Assembly: GCF_025463795.1 (NCBI RefSeq)
Contig: NZ_JAODBE010000070.1
Coordinates: forward strand, 1 to 64,000
Direction: 5' to 3'
Length of the DNA stretch: 64,000 nucleotides
DNA from: Amnibacterium sp.
Lineage (GTDB): Bacteria; Actinomycetota; Actinomycetes; Actinomycetales; Microbacteriaceae
The notes beneath the pieces were generated by a model that did no database searches, was not told the origin of the DNA, and saw only the letters and a list, made by a program, of their open reading frames with translations. Position numbers and translations under genes: made by a program. This document shows, in pieces, positions 1-7,518 of this stretch (the stretch's first letter is position 1; the number at the start of each line of letters is the position of its first letter).

Positions 1-1160
1 CAGACGTCGCCGAACCCGTCGAGCACATTGCCGCGGAGGTACCCGAGGTCCATCTCGATCCCCAGTCCCGGCTCGCCTGTGACGTGGAGGCGTCCGCCGG
101 AGTTGTCCAGCGGGTGCGTGAGGAACCGCTCGTAGGCGCTGAGATCGTAGGCGGCCGTCTCCATCCGGTAGAAGTTCGGCACGGTCAGCATCACCTGCGC
201 GGCCGCCATGAGGTTCACGGGCCCGCTCGCATCGTGCGGCGTGATCGGCACGAAGTACGTCTCGGCCAGCGATGCGATCTTCCTCATCTCCGAGATACCG
301 CCGGTCCAGGTGACATCCGGCATGACGTACTCAGCCAGACCGTCGTGCAGCACCTCGGCGAAGTCCCATCGGGTGTGCATGCGCTCGCCGACCGCGATCG
401 GCACCGACACCTGCTCCCTCACCTGCCGCAGCGCGCCCAGGCTCTCCGGCGGCACCGGCTCCTCGAACCAGTCGATGCAACCCGCTTCCTGGAGCGCGTT
501 GCAGAGCCGCACCGCGGTCGGGACGTCGAAGCGGGCGTGAGCGTCGATCAGCAGCTCCACGTCCGGGCCGATCACCTCCCGGATCGCAGCAGTCAGCTCC
601 ACCGCCGTCCGCTCGCCCGCTCGGCTCAGGCCACCGTCCAGGTAGCGATCGTTCGCGGGTCGCGCACCGTCCAGATGCGGAAACGGGTCCACCTTTATGG
701 CGTCGTGCCCCGACTCCACGATCGCTCTCAGCTCCTGCTCCAGGCCGTCTCGCGTGACGAAGCGGGACTGATCGGGGTGGGTGTAGATCGCCAGCTCGTC
801 GCGGACTGCGCCGCCCAGCAGCGTTGCGACCGACACACCCAGACGTTTGCCCTGCAGGTCCCACAGCGCGATGTCGATCGCGCTCGTCACCAGGGTCGCG
901 ACGCCGCGGCTCCCCGCGTAGGTGAATGCGCGGAACACCTTGTTCCAGGTGTCCTCGATGCGGCGGGGGTCGTCGCCGAGCACGAGGTCCTCGACCTGCC
1001 GCAACGTCGCCGCCACCGCGCGGTCGGCTGCGTGCGTCGTCGTGGTGACCTCGCCCCATCCCGACAAGCCCTCGTCGGTCCGCACCTCCACGAAGAGGTA
1101 CTCGCCCCAGAACGTGCCAGGTGCGCGCACCAGCCAGGGCACCACCGCAGTGATCCTCAC
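1..1160 (-). CDS. Mandelate racemase/muconate lactonizing enzyme-family dehydratase, C-terminus beyond window
   Basis: Enolase-superfamily enzyme, most likely a cytoplasmic dehydratase or epimerase of a sugar acid. It is missing from the ORF track because its 3' end lies beyond base 1, so I read it directly from the minus strand. The product begins VRITAVVPWLVRAP (capping domain), followed by the barrel. A KVD base motif lies near residues 156-158. Metal ligands are D in LLIDAH (~203), E in DWFEEPV (~233) and E in AVGERM (~258), and there is a His in PITPHDASG (~308). This order is that of the mandelate racemase/galactonate dehydratase subgroup; the substrate cannot be read from sequence. The GTG start overlaps the stop of the RraA-like gene (GTGA), so the two are probably translationally coupled. 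Confidence 0.85.
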   Translation of the reverse strand, partial: MRITAVVPWLVRAPGTFWGEYLFVEVRTDEGLSGWGEVTTTTHAADRAVAATLRQVEDLVLGDDPRRIEDTWNKVFRAFTYAGSRGVATLVTSAIDIALWDLQGKRLGVSVATLLGGAVRDELAIYTHPDQSRFVTRDGLEQELRAIVESGHDAIKVDPFPHLDGARPANDRYLDGGLSRAGERTAVELTAAIREVIGPDVELLIDAHARFDVPTAVRLCNALQEAGCIDWFEEPVPPESLGALRQVREQVSVPIAVGERMHTRWDFAEVLHDGLAEYVMPDVTWTGGISEMRKIASLAETYFVPITPHDASGPVNLMAAAQVMLTVPNFYRMETAAYDLSAYERFLTHPLDNSGGRLHVTGEPGLGIEMDLGYLRGNVLDGFGDV

Positions 1161-1930
1161 GAGGCACTCCTTCGCCGCTCCGCATGCTGTCCACGCCACG
1201 CGTCGTACTCGGGGCGAGCGGCGTCCGAGAGCGGGTAGTAGCGCTGCAGGTCGCCGCCCTCCGCCAACCGGGTGCGCGAGAACTCCTCCCAGTCCGCATG
1301 CTCGCCGCCCGCGTTCGCGACCGCCTGGGCGAGGCCGATGGGCACCACGATCGCGCCGTCGTCGTCCGCCACGATGATGTCTCCAGGCACGACAGTGGTT
1401 CCACCGCATGCGATCGTCGTGTTCACGGCGTGTGGGACGACGTTCGTCTGCGAATGGAAGTTCGGCGTGGCGCCGCGGACCCACAGGCCCAGCGGCAGCC
1501 TGCTCGCGGCCCCGAAGTCGCGGATGCAGCCGTCGACGACGACTCCTATCCCGCCGCGGCCGACGAAGTACGTCAGCATCATCTCGCCGAATATGCCGCT
1601 GGTCATGTCCCCCCGCGCGTCCACGACGACGACGTCGCCGGGGCGCGTGTGGTACAGCACGTGCCGGTGCAGCTGACGCTCCGGGTCGGCGTACTCGTCC
1701 ACCGGGTAGAGGTCCTCCCGCTTCGGCAAGCACTGCAGGGTGAGCGCCGGACCCGCCACGACCGCGCCCGGCGTGCGTGGCACGGGACCGGTGATCGCCG
1801 CACTACGGACACCCAAGCGGTTCAGCTCTCCGCTGATCGTGGCGCTGCCGATCGCACGCAGACGATGGACCAGCTCTGCGGGCGGGCGAACGATGTCCCG
1901 GGTCTCGATCGCGGCTGCATGCTCGGGCAC
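1157..1930 (-). CDS. RraA-like protein (HMG/oxaloacetate aldolase-decarboxylase family)
   Basis: 257-residue member of the RraA/4-hydroxy-4-methyl-2-oxoglutarate aldolase fold. Catabolic members are divalent-metal-dependent and split 4-hydroxy-2-oxoacids or decarboxylate oxaloacetate to pyruvate. The family core is visible: GDVVVVDARG near 98-107, a Gly-Glu in SGIFGEMM (~111-118), and the metal/substrate motif GVVVDGCIRD (129-138) with Arg137 and Asp138. The GTG start at 1930 is supported by a GGGGAGG Shine-Dalgarno five bases upstream. It overlaps the downstream dehydratase by four bases. The pairing suggests a sugar-acid route in which the dehydratase makes a 2-oxo-3-deoxy acid and this protein processes it. 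It is not the RNase E inhibitor, because the context is catabolic and the protein is longer than RraA proper. Confidence 0.8.
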   Translation of the reverse strand: MPEHAAAIETRDIVRPPAELVHRLRAIGSATISGELNRLGVRSAAITGPVPRTPGAVVAGPALTLQCLPKREDLYPVDEYADPERQLHRHVLYHTRPGDVVVVDARGDMTSGIFGEMMLTYFVGRGGIGVVVDGCIRDFGAASRLPLGLWVRGATPNFHSQTNVVPHAVNTTIACGGTTVVPGDIIVADDDGAIVVPIGLAQAVANAGGEHADWEEFSRTRLAEGGDLQRYYPLSDAARPEYDAWRGQHAERRRSAS

Positions 1931-2205
1931 GAGAACCTCCCCTTCACAGCGAGGCAGGACCGTCGGGCCCGCCTGAGCTCGACGCTAGACCTGCGGTCCA
2001 TGGGGCGGAGGACACGCCGTCTCCTGGTGTCGACCCACCCTTCAGGGACGGCAGTGCCGCCGGCTCGACCCGTGGCTCCTCCTGATGCATCGCGGTCGCC
2101 AGGATGGCCGACATCTCTCGCCCCTGCCGTGGTGACCGGTCCGCAGGCGCTTGTTCTCATCGAGCGCGTCGATCGCGGCCATCTCATCGGGGGTCGAGGG
2201 CCGAC

Positions 2206-3378
2206 CTACAGCACTCCGGCAGGGATCGGGACGGGCGCGGGTTCGCCGACGTAGCGCGCGGATGGTCGGATGATCTTGGGGTCGCGGGCTTGCTCGAGGA
2301 TGTTCGCGGCCCAGCCGAGCGCACGGGCACAGGCGAACGTCGAGGTGAACAGCTCGGGTGGGATGCCGCAGATCTCCATGACGATCGCGGCGTACCACTC
2401 GACGTTGGCGTGGAGGTGCCGGCCGGGCTTGAGCTCGGCGAGAAGACCGGTGACGCGCTCTTCGACCTGGACGGCGAACCGGACTCGAGGGCTGTCGAAC
2501 CGGAGCGCGACCTCCTTCATCAAGGCGGAACGGGGGTCCTCCGTCCGGTACACGGGATGGCCGAACCCCATGATCCGCTTGCCGTCCGAGATCTGTGCGG
2601 TGACCCAGGCGTCGATGTTGTCCGGGTGACCGATCGCGTCCAGGGTCTCGAGCGCCCGGCTCGGCGCCCCGCCGTGGAGCGGTCCCGAGAGCGCACCGAG
2701 CGCGCCGAGGAAGCATGAGGTCGCATCTGCTCCTGTCGACGCGATGACGCGGGCGGTGAAGGTCGAGGCGTTGAACCCATGGTCGATGGCTGCGACCAGG
2801 TATGCCGAGAGCGCGGCGACATGCTCGTCCGCGGCCTCGGATCCGGTGAGCATGAAGAGGTAGTCGGCCACGTAGCCGAGATCACCCCGCGGGGCGACCG
2901 CCGGCAGGCCTCTCCGCAGGCGCCAGAGGGCGGCGGTGAGGGTCGGGAACTCGGCGGCCACCGCGATCACCGCGTCTCGCCGCTCGCCGGGCTCCTGGTC
3001 GTACAGCGGTGGCGTCTTGCGTTGCGCTCCGTCGAGCGCGAGCGCCGTCTTCAGCAGGGCGATGGGATCCCCGTCTGAAGCCGACCGGGCGAGGCCCGGT
3101 AGATGGGAGCTCAGGCTGGACGACAACGCGGAGGCGGAGCGCACCGAATCGCTGAAGGGATGCATGTGACCGGGCGCGAGCAACTCGCCGTCGAGCAGCA
3201 GGCCCCACACCTGCTCGATCGTGCACTGCCGGGCGAGGTCGGTGGCGGAGTACTGGCGGTAGTGGAAGAAGCCCTCCTGACCGCGGACGTCGCTGAGCTC
3301 CGTCTCTGTGACGACCACATTGGTCAGACCGCGCGGGACCTCGATCGGGGTGTTGTCCATCCGGTCCACGAGCCGCAT
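2206..3378 (-). CDS. Citrate synthase, CitA-like type
   Basis: 390-residue citrate/2-methylcitrate synthase family enzyme that condenses acetyl-CoA (or propionyl-CoA) with oxaloacetate. Active-site motifs are clear: SGPLHGGAPS with His235, GFGHPVYRTEDPR with His274, and ARALGWAANILEQ near 351-363. The third catalytic position, normally Asp in NVDFYSG, reads ANVEWYA with Glu327. I recall the same Glu in mycobacterial CitA (citrate synthase 2), so this is a family trait rather than a defect. A GGAGG Shine-Dalgarno stands six bases before the ATG; an internal Met7 is possible. It is transcribed away from the HTH-citrate synthase gene, across a shared 91-bp region carrying TTGATC repeats. Which acyl-CoA it uses cannot be told from sequence. 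Confidence 0.88.
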   Translation of the reverse strand: MRLVDRMDNTPIEVPRGLTNVVVTETELSDVRGQEGFFHYRQYSATDLARQCTIEQVWGLLLDGELLAPGHMHPFSDSVRSASALSSSLSSHLPGLARSASDGDPIALLKTALALDGAQRKTPPLYDQEPGERRDAVIAVAAEFPTLTAALWRLRRGLPAVAPRGDLGYVADYLFMLTGSEAADEHVAALSAYLVAAIDHGFNASTFTARVIASTGADATSCFLGALGALSGPLHGGAPSRALETLDAIGHPDNIDAWVTAQISDGKRIMGFGHPVYRTEDPRSALMKEVALRFDSPRVRFAVQVEERVTGLLAELKPGRHLHANVEWYAAIVMEICGIPPELFTSTFACARALGWAANILEQARDPKIIRPSARYVGEPAPVPIPAGVL

Positions 3379-3417
3379 TGGAGCCTCCTTCCACGATGGG
3401 AGCGAAGCCCAGCAGAT

Positions 3418-3457
3418 ATGTTGATCAGGAGCAACCGGATATTGATCCGATCAACAT
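3418..3457. promoter_or_regulatory. Divergent operator: three TTGATC/GATCAA half-sites between the citrate synthase genes
   Basis: The 91-bp divergent region contains a perfect 9-base inverted repeat, ATGTTGATC at 3418-3426 and GATCAACAT at 3449-3457. Nested inside is a second direct TTGATC at 3442-3447 that forms the palindrome TTGATCCGATCAA with the right arm. The two direct TTGATC copies start 21 bp apart, two helical turns, as expected for a protein binding one face of the DNA. The obvious candidate binder is the helix-turn-helix of the adjacent citrate synthase fusion. That assignment is inference. Confidence 0.65.
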
Positions 3458-3469
3458 GCGAGGGCCACG

Positions 3470-4702
3470 ATGAGCGATGCGCTGCCGAGGCTGACGACGG
3501 CTCAAGCAGCGGCGCGCCTCGGAGTGAAGCGGGCGACGCTGTACGCCTACGTGGCGCGCGGCCTCATCGCCAGCGTGCGTGGCGAGGCCGGTGGATCGAC
3601 GTTCGATCCGCTGGAGATCGAGTCGTTCGCAGCGAACGGCTCCGCGAGGCGCGCCCGCGCGCCCGGCCAGGCGATGCCCGGACGCCCGCTGATGGTGCTC
3701 GATTGGGATCTCACCCTGCTCACCCAGGACGCGCTCCACTTCCGAGGCGTCCCGGCGGCGGAGTTGGCCCGCCGTCCGTTCGAGGAGGCAGTGACCTTCT
3801 TCTGGAGCGGAGGGGTCCCTCCCGAGCCTCTCGGCGCGGCGGAGACACAACGTCGGCCCAAGGCATCGCCCGACACCGACGCGCTCCTCGGCACCGAGCG
3901 CAGCGCGCTGGATCGACTGATCGTGGCGACGGTGCTGGCGGCCACGCAGGACGCCCATCGCCAGGAGCTCGAGCGTGACGCCGTCTTGCGTGCCTCCCGG
4001 GGACTCCTCAAACGCTTCGCGGAGACGTTGAACCGGCCGGCGTCGCGGACCGCGGCCGGGACGATCGCCGACAGCCTGTGGCTGAGCATCGCCGGCCGGG
4101 CGCCAGAGCCGGGCGACATCGCGTTGCTCAACGCGGCGCTGGTGCTCTGCATCGACCACGACCTCGCCGCCTCGACCATGGCAGCGCGGGTGGCCGCGTC
4201 GGCCCGCGCGGACCTGTACGGGTGCGTCATCGCTGCCCTCGGCGCCTTGAGCGGCACTCTGCACGGGTCGGTCAGCATCGCTGCGTGGGAGCTGATCGCC
4301 GAGACGATGCGGACCGGGCGCCCGGCGGCCGCCCTGTCGCGGCAGGTCGCGGCAGGCCGAGGAACGCCCGGGTTCGGGCACCTCGTCTACACGGGGGAGG
4401 ATCCGCGCGCCACAGCGTTGTTCGAGCGGATGCGGGAGCTGTCCCACTACCGGGACGTGATGCAGGCGGTCGATCAGTTGCGTGGAGTCGTCCGAGCGCG
4501 ACTCCACCGCGACGCCAACGTCGATCTCGCCCTGGCGGCACTGAGCGTCGGTGCGGGAGGGACGCATGGCGCAGCCCAGGCCGTCTTCGCGATCGGCAGG
4601 ACGGCCGGGTGGACAGCCCACGTTCTCGACGAGTACTCGAAGCGGCCGCTCCGCCTTCGACCTGAGTCCCGCTACCGGGGCGTCCCGCCGGAGTCGACCT
4701 GA
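3470..4702 (+). CDS. Citrate synthase homologue fused to an N-terminal excisionase/MerR-like HTH
   Basis: 410 residues. Residues ~7-52 form a small winged HTH (LTTAQAAARLGVKRATLYAY and a beta-wing), resembling the HTH_17/excisionase domain. A linker rich in Arg and Ala follows, then a citrate synthase fold from ~72 to the end. The catalytic set is intact: His265 in SGTLHGSVS, His304 in GFGHLVYTGEDPR and Asp352 in DANVDLALAAL, so the domain may still bind or turn over CoA and oxoacid ligands. Most plausible role: a ligand-sensing regulator of the divergent citA-like operon, or a bifunctional enzyme-repressor. Proteins of this architecture are annotated simply as citrate synthase in databases; I know of no established regulatory mechanism. 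ATG with GAGGGCCACG upstream is a weak ribosome site. Confidence 0.8.
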   Translation: MSDALPRLTTAQAAARLGVKRATLYAYVARGLIASVRGEAGGSTFDPLEIESFAANGSARRARAPGQAMPGRPLMVLDWDLTLLTQDALHFRGVPAAELARRPFEEAVTFFWSGGVPPEPLGAAETQRRPKASPDTDALLGTERSALDRLIVATVLAATQDAHRQELERDAVLRASRGLLKRFAETLNRPASRTAAGTIADSLWLSIAGRAPEPGDIALLNAALVLCIDHDLAASTMAARVAASARADLYGCVIAALGALSGTLHGSVSIAAWELIAETMRTGRPAAALSRQVAAGRGTPGFGHLVYTGEDPRATALFERMRELSHYRDVMQAVDQLRGVVRARLHRDANVDLALAALSVGAGGTHGAAQAVFAIGRTAGWTAHVLDEYSKRPLRLRPESRYRGVPPEST

Positions 4703-4746
4703 AGGGCGTCGGGGCAAGGGCTCCGGCTACCCCGCCCTCGAGCCGA

Positions 4747-5182
4747 TCACCGCCCCGATCCGCGCTGCAGCGGCCGTGGCGGGAGACCCGCATCGGATGG
4801 ATCCGGGGGCCGGGATCCGTTCGAGGCGGGGACATCGTGGTAGCCGGCCGAGCGGTACAGAGCTTCGTCCGGGTGGGCGTTCGACTCGTCCCGAACTGGT
4901 GCCCACCTGAACGAGCCCATCGTCCTCGAGCGCGCGCAGGACGCGGATGAGGTGTCCGGGATCGAGGCCCGATCGCGCCCCCAGGTCGCGCACGTCGACG
5001 CTCCGGTCACCGAACTCCCGAGCCACCCGAGCGCGGCCGAGCGGACGGGAGCGTGCCGGAAATGCACGCCGAAGGGCGCGGATCCTCTGGATCAGCGCCC
5101 GGTTGAAGCGACACACCACGGCCACCGTGGCGTCCTGCATCATCGGAGCCGAGTCAGGGAATGCGGCCAGCGGGGGCGCCAT
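4747..5182 (-). pseudogene. Decayed MarR-GNAT fusion regulator/acetyltransferase
   Basis: The minus-strand 151-aa ORF begins like a MarR-GNAT two-domain protein: VAVVCRFNRALIQRIRAL, then a winged HTH ending LDPGHLIRVLRALEDDGLVQ. Reading then degenerates. In a second minus frame (the 106-aa ORF, roughly 4815-4880) a stretch DEALYRSAGYHDVPASN appears, which is the typical end of a GNAT acetyltransferase. The central acetyltransferase domain, normally about 150 residues, is missing between the halves and the frame is shifted. I therefore read it as a remnant with an internal deletion plus frameshift. The HTH half could still be expressed. Confidence 0.55.
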
Positions 5183-5291
5183 GAGCGCGGTCCTGCCCGG
5201 GTTGCCGTTCTCGTGAAGGGCCTCGCCGCGGGCGGCGCTGCCCGCTCACGTGGTCATGCGGCCGACAGAAGGCGTGCTGGAGCCTGCGACC

Positions 5292-6647
5292 ATGCCCAAG
5301 ACCCTGGCGCCACCCATGCGCCCCGTCCGCCTGACCCGGGCGCTCGACGCGTTGGCGGCCCGGCCGTGGCCCGCCCTCCTCGTCGTTCTGCTGGCGACCG
5401 CATTCGCCCAAGCTCTCATCGCCCCCACCTTCGCGTCCTGGCAGTACATCCGGGTCGGATCGACCGTCCTGTTCTCGCCCCAGGGTCTGCACTTCTACGC
5501 GCTGCACCCCGAGGTGCAGATGGGCCCGCTCACCCTGGTGGTGTCGGCGCCCTTCGTCCTGCTGCTGACCGGCATCACGGGCAAAGGGGCTGCGATGGTG
5601 ATGCTGCTCGTCATCGGGCTGTTCACCGTCCGGGAACTCCGGCTCCTCCTCGACCCGGGCGACCGCCTCGGACAGCGCCGGTGGTTGGTCACCAGTGCCG
5701 GCCTGCTGATCGGATGGAGCGTCGTCGCGGTCCACAACGGTCACGTGGACGACGCGTTCGCGCTCGCAAGCTCCGCTGCTGCGCTTCGTCTTCTGCGAAA
5801 CGGCCGGCCCGAGGCGGCTGCCCTCGCGCTCGGGATCGGAGTCGACTTCAAGCCCTGGGTGCTGCCGTTCGCCGCCGTCCTGCTGGTCGCCGATCGTCGC
5901 CATCGACTCGCCGCGGCCGCCGTGCTCGCCGTCACCGTGGCGGTCGCCTGGGCGCCGTTCTTCCTCGCCGACCCGCATACGGTGAACGTCCTGCACTTCC
6001 GGTTCCCGATCGATCCGCGATCGACCCTTCGCCTCCTCGGCGTGCCCGACCGTCTCACCCCCGCCTGGTGCCGGTCGGTCCAGTTCGCGGGCGGGGTGGC
6101 GCTCGCCGCGCTCGCTGTGCGTCGAGGGCGATGGCCGAGCGCGGTGCTGGTCGTCGTCGCCTTCCGCCTGCTCCTGGATCCGGGGGTCAGGGGCTACTAC
6201 GACGCCGGCCTCCTGCTCGGCGCGGTACTCGTCGACGTCACCGCGGTCGTTCCGGTGGCCACGCTGATCGTGCTGGTGCTCGTGCACGCGCCGCAGTACC
6301 TCCCGCTGCACTCGCCGACGCCGGTCGCGATCGTACGGACGATCGCGCTGCTCGCACTCGTCGTCTGGCCGCTCGTCGCGCCGCAGCGGCCCGGTCACGC
6401 ACTCGTCGCCCCTGCGCCTGCGCTCAACGAAGCGGCGGGCCGCCGCACCGATGCAGCCCCCTCCCCCGTGCGTCGGGAGCGACGGTCATCCGCGCGTCCG
6501 TCGCGTGACGCTCACGGGGACAGCGCCGTCCGACCGGCCGGGCGGTGGACCGGCCGCCGGCTTCGCTGGGCTCGGTGGCTCCGCCTTCGGGAGCGACTGC
6601 CGCGTCCGCCGTACGCCGGCTCGTCGGCGCTCCCAGCTCGAGGCTGA
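5292..6647 (+). CDS. GT87-like polytopic membrane glycosyltransferase
   Basis: Integral membrane protein of 451 residues from the ATG at 5292. I prefer that start over the track's 5250 because GGAG lies nine bases upstream. About ten hydrophobic segments run from residue ~25 to ~380. Features typical of actinobacterial GT87/DUF2029 polyprenyl-phosphate-mannose-dependent mannosyltransferases (PimE-like) include VHNGHVDDAFALASSAAALR, a conserved-type acidic loop, and IGVDFKPWVLPFAAVLL, the Lys-Pro motif seen in this clan. The last ~80 residues are polar, Arg/Pro-rich and non-membrane, which is unusual and may be readthrough-like extension. It lies in a run with a GT39-like protein and polyprenol-P-mannose synthase, which suggests lipoglycan or glycoprotein mannosylation at the outer face of the membrane. 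Confidence 0.7.
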   Translation: MPKTLAPPMRPVRLTRALDALAARPWPALLVVLLATAFAQALIAPTFASWQYIRVGSTVLFSPQGLHFYALHPEVQMGPLTLVVSAPFVLLLTGITGKGAAMVMLLVIGLFTVRELRLLLDPGDRLGQRRWLVTSAGLLIGWSVVAVHNGHVDDAFALASSAAALRLLRNGRPEAAALALGIGVDFKPWVLPFAAVLLVADRRHRLAAAAVLAVTVAVAWAPFFLADPHTVNVLHFRFPIDPRSTLRLLGVPDRLTPAWCRSVQFAGGVALAALAVRRGRWPSAVLVVVAFRLLLDPGVRGYYDAGLLLGAVLVDVTAVVPVATLIVLVLVHAPQYLPLHSPTPVAIVRTIALLALVVWPLVAPQRPGHALVAPAPALNEAAGRRTDAAPSPVRRERRSSARPSRDAHGDSAVRPAGRWTGRRLRWARWLRLRERLPRPPYAGSSALPARG

Positions 6648-6756
6648 GCCCGATGCGCGCTTCCCCGGGAGGGTCTTCACGTGCGCCGGACCTCATGGCG
6701 CGTGCGTCCTGCGTCTGGGAGCGCGCCCTCTGTTCCCGCCTCGCGGGCGGGCGCGC

Positions 6757-7119
6757 CTATTCGCCGGGCGCGAGGACGACGCGGACGCCGCCCGTCCGCC
6801 GGGCGACGAACGTGTAGAACAGCGGAACCAGGACACTTGCGAGAACCGCGAGCACGGCGGCGGACAGCCCGATCAGCGCGGACACGACGAGGCCCTGGCC
6901 CGGGCCGAGCACACCGCCCAGCAAGGCCCGTGACCCCGCGAACGCAGCGTCGACGGCTTGCAGCACGGCCGGCACGATCATCTGCCATCCGAGGAACGTC
7001 ACGAGGAACACCACGATCCCGATACCCGCCCCGGCGATGACCCCGACCCGGAGGCAGGACGCGACCCCGAGACTCCGTACGGTGAGTCGGGCGTCCTTCG
7101 ACTGCTCCGCGTCATCCAT
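6757..7119 (-). CDS. Small two-helix membrane protein, DUF3566-like
   Basis: 120 residues with a short charged N-terminus, a strand-like segment DARLTVRSLGVASCLRVG, and two membrane helices (~25-50 and ~75-103). It ends in a hydrophilic tail with VRVVLAPGE. The layout (RLTV...S..K/R.., two helices about 50 residues apart, acidic end) matches the actinobacterial DUF3566 family of unknown function, often found downstream of gyrA. Here it stands alone between a glycosyltransferase and another, on the opposite strand, so it is either a paralogue or a look-alike. No active-site residues can be pointed out. Confidence 0.6.
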   Translation of the reverse strand: MDDAEQSKDARLTVRSLGVASCLRVGVIAGAGIGIVVFLVTFLGWQMIVPAVLQAVDAAFAGSRALLGGVLGPGQGLVVSALIGLSAAVLAVLASVLVPLFYTFVARRTGGVRVVLAPGE

Positions 7120-7518
7120 CGGTCACCTCGCCCGGCGGGTTGCTGTGGGCGGCCGAGCGAGCCCCCGAGATGCCGCCGACCTCGACCAGCTGCCGGCCCG
7201 GCGAGGGCGGCGACTGCCCTTGCCCGGAGGCGGATGAGGCGTAGGAGGCGTTCATGACGTCCTTGCTATCGACCGGGCGCTGAGACTTCAGCAAGGTGCT
7301 CGCCTCCGGGCGACGCACACATCTCGATGCCCAGCGGTCTCGGAGCTTGTCCCGCTTCGGGATCGCCTGAGGCCGCCTTCCTGAATCGAACCTGGCCAGA
7401 AACCTCATTCGCCCGCCTAACAGCCGGAAGTCAGAGGGGTCTTAGCGGAACGGGCGCAGCGTGGTGGGGTGCGCTCATCCTCGACCTCCGGCGTCCTCCT
7501 CTCAGCGGGGCGTCGCGC
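7120..7518. other. Intergenic stretch before the GT39-like gene
   Basis: About 400 bases without a convincing gene. A 47-codon minus-strand reading frame (7112-7255, MNASYASSASGQGQ...) overlaps the start of the DUF3566-like gene but has no recognisable domain. The in-frame extension of the plus-strand GT39-like ORF back to 7327 has ordinary low-complexity composition and lacks membrane character, so I treat it as untranslated. No clear promoter hexamers or hairpin were recognised. Confidence 0.4.

Noticed and set aside
5154-6398. 414-aa minus ORF opposite the GT87-like gene
   Set aside because: Asp/Glu/Arg/Gln-rich antisense of membrane helices; the plus-strand reading gives a proper polytopic protein.
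7112-7408. 98-aa minus ORF (or 47-codon form) before the GT39-like gene
   Set aside because: No family, no ribosome site clearly tied to it, low-complexity Ser/Pro/Gly; overlap with the DUF3566-like start suggests chance.
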